A program made the position numbers and the translations under genes. 64,000 nt of DNA from contig JBGCGF010000015.1 in NCBI GenBank assembly GCA_045110575.1, positions 1-64,000 of the forward strand, in the 5' to 3' direction. Of this stretch, positions 57,911 to 64,000 are shown one piece after another. This DNA is from CALDTK01 sp045110575 (GTDB taxonomy: Bacteria > Bacteroidota > Bacteroidia > Chitinophagales > Saprospiraceae). Position 1 is the stretch's first letter, and each line of letters opens with the position of its first letter. A model generated the notes under the pieces. It was not told where the DNA came from, searched no databases, and saw only the letters and a list, made by a program, of their open reading frames with translations.

Positions 57911-59695
57911 ATGCACTCAGAGCAAATTTCACGCACGCCAGGAGTCTTCCACCTCAATGGACACACAGCTTTTGTGTTGTATGCGCCTTTTGCTTCAACG
58001 GCAGATGTGGTGCTGCCTGATTTTGGTAACCATGAGCACATGAAGAAAATAGGTGATGGCTATTTTCTTTTTGAGACAGATGACATTAGCCCAGGAACTC
58101 GGTATTTCTTCAAGACTGACCGAATGTCCGACCCTCGTCCAGACCCTGCCAGCCTATGGCAACCGATGGGGGTTCATCAAATGTCTGTCGTTGTTGATCA
58201 GGCAGTGTTTTCGCGAAAGCAGCCAGCTTGGAAGGGTAGGAGTATCCATGACATGGTCATCTACGAGCTGCACATTGGCACCTTTAGCAAGGCCGGAACC
58301 TTCGAAGGTGCAATTCAGCACCTTACTGATTTGGTCAAGCTTGGAATCAACACGATCCAACTGTTGCCGATCAATCAATTCCCAGGCCATCGGAATTGGG
58401 GATACGACGGCGTCTATTGGAGAGCAGTGCAAGACAGCTACGGCGGACCTGAAGGTCTGATCGAGTTCATTGACGCAGCTCACGATTTGAACCTTGCTGT
58501 TCTCATCGATGCCGTTTACAATCACCTTGGGCCAGAAGGAAATTACCTGCCTGAGTTTGCGCCATATTTCAACGTCGATCGCAATACGCCTTGGGGTGCA
58601 AGTATCAACCTTGATGCGTTTGGAAGTGATGGTGTTCGTGATCTCATTCTCGCTTCCGCTAAAACATGGATTGTCGATTTTGGCGCCGATGGTTTACGCC
58701 TTGATGCAGTGCATGAGCTCAACGATAAATCGGCAACGCACATCATTGAAGAACTCAGTAGCCATTGTAAAGTATGGTCTCGGGAGCTTCGTCGACCAAT
58801 CACACTTATTGGTGAAAGTGCGCGAAACGACCCTCGATACATCACTCCATTGGCGGAAAACGGCTTAGGCCTCAACGGTCAATGGGCCGATGACTTTCAC
58901 CATGCACTTCGTTCGTACTTCACAGGAGAAGTAACCGGACATTTTAGCGACTATGGTACGAAAGGAAGCTTACTAAAAGCAATGCAGACCGCATTCGTAT
59001 ACACAGGTGAGTACAGCATGCACAAGGGCCGCAGATTCGGCCGTAGTGTAGCAGCCATGAAAGCGCATCAATTCGTTGTTTTTGGGCAGAACCATGACCA
59101 GGTCGGTAACCGAGCACATGGAGATCGCTTGCACAACCACATAAGCGATGAAGAGTACTTGCTACAGGCGGCCATGGTCATCTGGAGTCCATTCACGCCG
59201 ATGCTGTTTATGGGAGAGGAATACGTAGAGCAAAATCCATTTCCATTCTTCGTGGATCATGGCGACGAAAAGCTCCTCGCCGACACGACAAAAGGAAGAC
59301 TACATTCCTTCGCGCCCTTTATGAATCAAACAGACGATATGCCGGATCCTGGTGATCCTGCTACGTTTGAAAGCGCAAAGCTCCAGCATAACCGAAGCGG
59401 TAAATCGTATAAATTCTATCGTGAAGCACTTGCCGTACGACGTCAGTTCTGGCCGTTGCGCGTGCGCGAAATGGGATCTCATGATGTCGAAGAACTTCGC
59501 AACGATGTCATCGCCCTGCGAATTCCGCTTAGTACGGGTAAAAAGCTCATCATCATTTACAACATGAGCTCCCGTGCGTGGGCACTCAACGGTGGACCTT
59601 CGAGTTGGTCAGTGGCTGATGCAGACCTTAGGTGTGCGACCATGTCTTTCCAAGGTGCATTGCCAAGCAAGCAGGCAGCCGTTTGGTTGATGTAG
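57911..59695 (+). CDS. treZ: Malto-oligosyltrehalose trehalohydrolase-like GH13 enzyme
   Basis: 594 residues. A CBM48-like N-terminal domain is followed by the GH13 barrel: DAVYNHLGPEGN, GADGLRLDAVHEL with the nucleophile Asp, LIGESARNDPR with the acid Glu, and GQNHDQVGNRA. The order and the NQFPGHRNWGYDGVY segment fit TreZ, which releases trehalose from maltooligosyl trehalose. A branching enzyme is less likely. It precedes glgX. Ends in TAG. Confidence 0.88.
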   Translation: MHSEQISRTPGVFHLNGHTAFVLYAPFASTADVVLPDFGNHEHMKKIGDGYFLFETDDISPGTRYFFKTDRMSDPRPDPASLWQPMGVHQMSVVVDQAVFSRKQPAWKGRSIHDMVIYELHIGTFSKAGTFEGAIQHLTDLVKLGINTIQLLPINQFPGHRNWGYDGVYWRAVQDSYGGPEGLIEFIDAAHDLNLAVLIDAVYNHLGPEGNYLPEFAPYFNVDRNTPWGASINLDAFGSDGVRDLILASAKTWIVDFGADGLRLDAVHELNDKSATHIIEELSSHCKVWSRELRRPITLIGESARNDPRYITPLAENGLGLNGQWADDFHHALRSYFTGEVTGHFSDYGTKGSLLKAMQTAFVYTGEYSMHKGRRFGRSVAAMKAHQFVVFGQNHDQVGNRAHGDRLHNHISDEEYLLQAAMVIWSPFTPMLFMGEEYVEQNPFPFFVDHGDEKLLADTTKGRLHSFAPFMNQTDDMPDPGDPATFESAKLQHNRSGKSYKFYREALAVRRQFWPLRVREMGSHDVEELRNDVIALRIPLSTGKKLIIIYNMSSRAWALNGGPSSWSVADADLRCATMSFQGALPSKQAAVWLM

Positions 59696-59764
59696 GGAAT
59701 ATCTATTCGCTGTATTCCTGCTAAGGTTAGCTTCGCCAGCTGAAACACTAATTAAACACAGGTA

Positions 59765-61996
59765 ATGGATAAGTTTTCTGCAGCAGCCGAGGCGCTGGTC
59801 GGTACTTGGAGGAATACGCACCCTTGGCCAGGTGAGCCATATCCACTTGGTGCAACCTTTAAAGGCGAAGGAACCAATTTTGCGATCTACAGCGACTCTG
59901 CTGATGGTGTAGACCTTTGCCTATTCCACCCTGACAATCCTGAGAAAGAAGTCATTCGGTTCAGTATGCGCGAGCAGACGGATCATGTGTGGCACATTTT
60001 CATTCCTAACGTGGAACCAGGAGCCTTCTATGGCTACAGAGTGTACGGTAAGTACGATCCTGAAAATGGGTACTTATTCAATCCAAACAAGGTCCTGATT
60101 GATCCTTACGCGAAAGCTGTCGAAGGCAATATCAAATGGGATCCATCGATGTATGGCTACGAGGTAGATAAGGATCATGAAAAGCCTTACCTCCATATGG
60201 ATAAGCGCAAAAACGATGCGTTTATCAATAAGTCAGTCGTTGTCGATGAGCGCTACGATTGGGGCGACGATGAGCATCCCAATACGCCGATTCATAAGTC
60301 TGTGATTTATGAGCTTCATGTAAAAGGATTCTCGGCACTAAACGAGCGAATTCCTAAGGAACTACGTGGCACCTATGCGGGTCTTGCGCATCCTGCTAGT
60401 ATCGAGTACCTACTTGATTTGGGAGTTACAGCAGTTGAACTGATGCCCGTGCATCAGTTTATTCAAGATCATCGACTTACCGATTTAGAGCTTAAGAATT
60501 ACTGGGGATACAACACCTTGACGTTTTTCGCGCCGCACAATGAGTATGCTTTCGCCAAAACCCAAGGAGCTCAAGTTCAGGAGTTTAAGGACATGGTCAA
60601 AGCGCTGCATGCTGCTGGACTAGAGATAATTCTCGATGTGGTCTATAACCACACTGCAGAGGGTAATCACCTCGGTCCAACACTAAATTTCAAAGGAGCA
60701 GACAGCCTCAGTTATTACCGGCTCGAAGCAGAAAACAAGCTCTACTACACAGATTACACCGGTACCGGAAACACGCTCAACATGGTTGAGCCTTTCGTGC
60801 TAAAAATGGTGATGGATTCACTGCGCTATTGGGTAATCGAAATGAAGGTCGACGGATTCCGCTTTGATTTGGCTTCTGCACTTGCACGAGGCCTGTTTGA
60901 GGTAGGTAAGCTGAGTACCTTTTTGGACACGATTCACCAAGATCCGGTGATCTCACAAGTGAAGCTCATTGCTGAGCCTTGGGATGTCGGGCCAGGTGGA
61001 TATCAGGTCGGTAATTTTCCGATCATGTGGGCTGAGTGGAATGGAAAATACCGTGACGGCGTACGATCTTTCTGGAAGGGAGATGAGGCAAAGATTCCAG
61101 AGCTGGCCTATCGCCTCACTGGGTCAAGTGACCTATACCAGCACAATGGCCGAAGCCCAACCGCTTCGATCAATTTCGTGACAAGTCACGATGGATTCAC
61201 CTTGCGTGACCTAGTCACCTACAACGATAAATACAACCTTGCCAACGGCGAGGACAACCGCGACGGAGACAACCACAACGAAAGTTGGAATACCGGAGTT
61301 GAAGGTCCTACCGATGACCCGGAAATCAACACGCTCCGTGCTAAGCAACAGCGGAACTTCCTTGCTACGTTACTCCTCAGTCAAGGGGTGCCGATGATCA
61401 GCATGGGCGACGAGTATGGTCGCACACAGCTTGGCAACAACAATGCGTATTGCCAGGATAATCCAATCAGTTACTTCGACTGGGATTGGACCACTGAGCA
61501 GAGTGAGTTGCACTTGTTTGTGCGAGACCTCATTAAGCTCAGAGCAGATAACCCAATCCTCCGCCGCCGTCGCTTTTTCACTGGACGTCCAATCAAGGGT
61601 AACAATGTCTCTGACATCCTTTGGATCACAAATGAAGGCAAGGAAATGACCGATGCCGAGTGGCACAATGGATCTGCAAGAAGTCTAGGTATGCTGCTCA
61701 ATGGAGAAGCAATGGACGAATACGACGAAAAAGGAAGACGTATCAGAGATGATATCTTCCTACTCATCGTGAACAGCTACTGGGAAGTCGTCAACTATAC
61801 ACTACCAGGTGAGGTCGAGGCGACTGATTGGTCACTTGTTGTCGATACAGCTGGCGGAACAATTGAAGAAGGAACCCTTTATCCTGGGCAGTCTAACCTG
61901 GCCGTAGAAGGACGATCTTTAGTTATGCTAGTAAGGCAACCACACGACACCAACGAGCAACGCAAAAAGGCCTGGAAGCTTCACCTGAATGCGTAG
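59765..61996 (+). CDS. glgX: Glycogen debranching enzyme
   Basis: 743 residues with CBM48 (YPLGATFKGEGTNFAIYSD) and GH13_11 motifs: DVVYNHTAEG, DGFRFDLASALAR (nucleophile), IAEPWDVGPGGY (acid), FVTSHDGFTLRDL. Hydrolyses alpha-1,6 branches of glycogen. Probably an operon with the TreZ-like gene, 69 bases upstream, linking glycogen to trehalose. Ends in TAG. Confidence 0.95.
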   Translation: MDKFSAAAEALVGTWRNTHPWPGEPYPLGATFKGEGTNFAIYSDSADGVDLCLFHPDNPEKEVIRFSMREQTDHVWHIFIPNVEPGAFYGYRVYGKYDPENGYLFNPNKVLIDPYAKAVEGNIKWDPSMYGYEVDKDHEKPYLHMDKRKNDAFINKSVVVDERYDWGDDEHPNTPIHKSVIYELHVKGFSALNERIPKELRGTYAGLAHPASIEYLLDLGVTAVELMPVHQFIQDHRLTDLELKNYWGYNTLTFFAPHNEYAFAKTQGAQVQEFKDMVKALHAAGLEIILDVVYNHTAEGNHLGPTLNFKGADSLSYYRLEAENKLYYTDYTGTGNTLNMVEPFVLKMVMDSLRYWVIEMKVDGFRFDLASALARGLFEVGKLSTFLDTIHQDPVISQVKLIAEPWDVGPGGYQVGNFPIMWAEWNGKYRDGVRSFWKGDEAKIPELAYRLTGSSDLYQHNGRSPTASINFVTSHDGFTLRDLVTYNDKYNLANGEDNRDGDNHNESWNTGVEGPTDDPEINTLRAKQQRNFLATLLLSQGVPMISMGDEYGRTQLGNNNAYCQDNPISYFDWDWTTEQSELHLFVRDLIKLRADNPILRRRRFFTGRPIKGNNVSDILWITNEGKEMTDAEWHNGSARSLGMLLNGEAMDEYDEKGRRIRDDIFLLIVNSYWEVVNYTLPGEVEATDWSLVVDTAGGTIEEGTLYPGQSNLAVEGRSLVMLVRQPHDTNEQRKKAWKLHLNA

Positions 61997-62175
61997 CATT
62001 CAAGTGCAGCTTCCTATGTACTGAGAACCACTGGTTCGCAGTAACGCTCGCGTTGAGGCTTGCAGTACGATTGGAAGTAACGCTTGCAGTAACACTAGAA
62101 GTAGCTCCTGAATGCATAGCATTCAGAAGCTACTTCCTACGTATCGAAAACCACTGGTTCGTAGTAATGCTCGCA
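61987..62175. repeat. Two imperfect direct repeats of about 66 bp
   Basis: Copies at 61987-62053 and 62110-62175 share GAATGC.TAGCATTC (itself palindromic) and ACCACTGGTTCG.AGTAA.GCTCGC. The first copy includes the last bases of glgX. The stretch between holds similar shorter motifs (GCTTGCAGTAAC). Probably copies of a dispersed intergenic repeat. No gene is seen up to 62216. Confidence 0.7.
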
Positions 62176-62216
62176 CTAACAATCAGCAGTTTAAAAAGGA
62201 AAATCTAGGCCACTAC

Positions 62217-62954
62217 CTAACGCCTCCTCACGCTCATCTTTTCGCGTGTCTCCTCAAGCTTAGAATACGGTACTCCGACAGCTTCTTCTACTCTCAAGCG
62301 AGTTCTAGAAACGCGAGACTTTGCCACAGAAGTTGCTTCTACAGATCGGAAGTATACCTCGCTTGCTTGTGCTAGATCCTCAAACTGTGCCTTTCCTTGA
62401 TCGTAAAGGCTTTGAACGAGGGTGTAGTTGGTCTCTGCATCAATCTCCGCATTTCGGCGAATGGTGAGTAGCTCTCTTGCATTGTCAAACTGCTCGAGGC
62501 GATCCAATACCATTGCACGAAACTGAAGCTTCTCTTGGTTTTGTTCTGCCTCAGCAATCTTGATGTCTTGATCAGCTCTGCGGATGCGAAGCTTGTTGTT
62601 GATCAAGCCGCCTGCATTAATACCCAAACCGTAGTTGAATCCTGGAGCCAAGTACTGGTTGTTCAGGAAACCGACCTCTTGTCGTTGGCTGTTCAGGTTA
62701 ACGTTCGCATTGATTTGATCAATCCAAGATCGCTTTGCAGCGGTTTTATCAAGGTTTGCAATTTCAACGTTGGCGTCTAGAATTTGCGTACTCGCATTAT
62801 TGAACCACGCTCGTTGTACGATGTAGTCCTCAAACGTCTTTGGAGACGCATCTGCAGGTGCAACGATGTCATCGTAATCGATGGTCGACTGCGCAAAAGC
62901 AGATGCAGCGATGAAGGTGCTGACAGTGAGTAGTAAGAAGAAGTATAGTCTCAT
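62217..62954 (-). CDS. Outer-membrane efflux (TolC-like) protein, short
   Basis: 245 residues from the start at 62954, which opens a signal peptide (FFLLLTVSTFIAASAFAQ). Long amphipathic helices (RIRRADQDIKIAEAEQN; RSVEATSVAKSRVSRTRLRVEEAVG) with YTLVQSLYDQGKAQFEDLAQ are typical of the outer-membrane efflux family. It is about half the usual length, so it may serve polysaccharide export; it lies next to an O-antigen-ligase-like gene. Ends in TAG. Confidence 0.75.
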   Translation of the reverse strand: MRLYFFLLLTVSTFIAASAFAQSTIDYDDIVAPADASPKTFEDYIVQRAWFNNASTQILDANVEIANLDKTAAKRSWIDQINANVNLNSQRQEVGFLNNQYLAPGFNYGLGINAGGLINNKLRIRRADQDIKIAEAEQNQEKLQFRAMVLDRLEQFDNARELLTIRRNAEIDAETNYTLVQSLYDQGKAQFEDLAQASEVYFRSVEATSVAKSRVSRTRLRVEEAVGVPYSKLEETREKMSVRRR

Positions 62955-63028
62955 AGGAAGGTCAAAGATCAACCGCTTCATCGCCTAGTGGCAATACATG
63001 GTTGAGGGTATAGCAGCGCGCGAGCGGC

Positions 63029-64000
63029 TTATGCCAGTTGATTGGTCGTGGTTACCACTTGATCGGATGATTCTTGAGACAAAGCCTCTTGTTGAGCCTC
63101 ATCAAGTTTGCCTAAACGTACCATACAGGCAAGCAAAAGGTAAAATACCAAACTCGTCGGGAGCATTGGTATAGCCTCTTGCGGATAGCTCGCAATCATG
63201 AGGCAGAACATCACGATTAAGATAGCAAGCGTCAAGTTTTTAATCACTGGGTCTCGAACCCTGAAAAACTGTCTAATTCCCGTTACCATGATGGTGAATA
63301 GGAAGGTGATGTAGATGATTAGTCCAATCCAACCAGCTTCCACTGCGATTCTTACTAAGCCTGAGTCGTGCGCAAAGTTCGCCAACCAAAATCCAGGAGC
63401 GAATCGACGACCCCAATCACCTGTTGTACCCAAGCCTGATCCAATCGGCATCGTGCGGATATACGGTTGTACAAGCTTCTGATTGTCCATGCGGACCTGA
63501 ACAGAGGCGTCTGCACCCGGTTTGAATGCAGATTGTATCCGGTGCAACACAGGGTTACTGGACGACTTTAGCATTGCTAAGGTTCCAAACGTGAAGAACA
63601 CGAGAGAGATAATAAGGATGTGCTTCTTAGGATTGAGTAGTACGAAGAATGCGAGTCCAGCAGGGAACATCGCGATCGGTGTTCTTGATCCCGCATACCC
63701 CATGACCGCAATCATCATTAATGCGCCGATACCGAGTAGAGCTTTTTGCCAAACCTTGTAAGGCCCAAAAACCATTACTGAGCACATCGCGGCCAAATAG
63801 CCCATGACAATACCACAAGTGGTAGGCTCAGCAAATAGACTGAATACCCGCATTCGAGACCATTGGAAGATCAGTTGGAATCGTTTTTCGTCTTGGTAAA
63901 GCCAAGCGAGCTCGGCTTGAGAGAACCCATTGAATTCTTGGTTGAGCCCATAAAGTGCAGCAACCACTCCTAGTGCTAATACTGCTTTGATAACACGCTT
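63029..64000 (-). CDS. O-antigen ligase/polymerase-like membrane protein, 5' end outside window
   Basis: The frame is open to the window edge; at least 323 residues with many membrane helices. The periplasmic loop with SRTPIAMFPAG and, later, GSGLGTTGDWGRR ... FAHDSGLVRIAVEAGWIG is the Wzy_C/O-antigen ligase signature. It probably links or polymerises surface polysaccharide. Ends in TAA. Confidence 0.8.
   Translation of the reverse strand, partial: KRVIKAVLALGVVAALYGLNQEFNGFSQAELAWLYQDEKRFQLIFQWSRMRVFSLFAEPTTCGIVMGYLAAMCSVMVFGPYKVWQKALLGIGALMMIAVMGYAGSRTPIAMFPAGLAFFVLLNPKKHILIISLVFFTFGTLAMLKSSSNPVLHRIQSAFKPGADASVQVRMDNQKLVQPYIRTMPIGSGLGTTGDWGRRFAPGFWLANFAHDSGLVRIAVEAGWIGLIIYITFLFTIMVTGIRQFFRVRDPVIKNLTLAILIVMFCLMIASYPQEAIPMLPTSLVFYLLLACMVRLGKLDEAQQEALSQESSDQVVTTTNQLA

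Overview
The window is a piece of a Bacteroidetes-type chromosome interrupted by a complete temperate phage of about 49.6 kb. Bacteroidetes is inferred from proteins with type IX secretion (T9SS) C-terminal sorting domains, A/T-rich leaders without clear Shine-Dalgarno sequences, and the housekeeping genes. Left flank (1-8051): a T9SS-sorted protein, a D-2-hydroxyacid dehydrogenase, purE-purK, a dihydroorotase, two lipoproteins, a small membrane protein and a GNAT acetyltransferase. Right flank (57625-64000): tRNA-Leu(CAA), trehalose/glycogen enzymes (TreZ-like, GlgX), an outer-membrane efflux-type protein and an O-antigen-ligase-like membrane protein. The phage sits in the tRNA-Leu gene between 53-bp direct repeats (8052-8104 and 57623-57675), with the integrase next to the tRNA.

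The exceptional feature is the genetic code. With TGA as stop, most of 8-51 kb looks like broken sequence. With TGA read as glycine it resolves into a compact siphophage genome: HNH nuclease, ArdC-like antirestriction protein, Mrr-like nuclease, replication genes, terminase, portal, protease/scaffold, capsid, connectors, tail, tape measure, fibres, holin and amidase. The residue is fixed by invariant motifs: the terminase Walker A, HELGH..GH of ArdC, HIDGNK of HNH, the GGPV/GEKGPELFVP tape-measure tail, GQSN of an esterase and CxxCG zinc knuckles all place TGA at obligatory glycines. This is the code known from Gracilibacteria/SR1 (translation table 25), not the TGA=Trp code of other recoded phages, and it lies inside a chromosome whose own genes do not use TGA as sense.

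The phage is of mixed code. Integrase, an ATPase/replication-relaxation pair, a coiled-coil/membrane operon, a restriction-modification pair, a T9SS-secreted thermolysin-like protease with an outer-membrane protein, a TIR-like protein, a lipoprotein and another membrane protein are free of in-frame TGA, and several end in TGA. They look like genes expressed in the lysogen with the standard code. Replication, virion and lysis genes need TGA=Gly. This suggests that access to a TGA-decoding glycyl-tRNA gates the lytic programme. I found no suppressor tRNA or release-factor gene in the window, so the source of decoding is open.

Recoded genes were translated by hand from the sequence. Start codons and small-gene calls are less certain than the reading frames.
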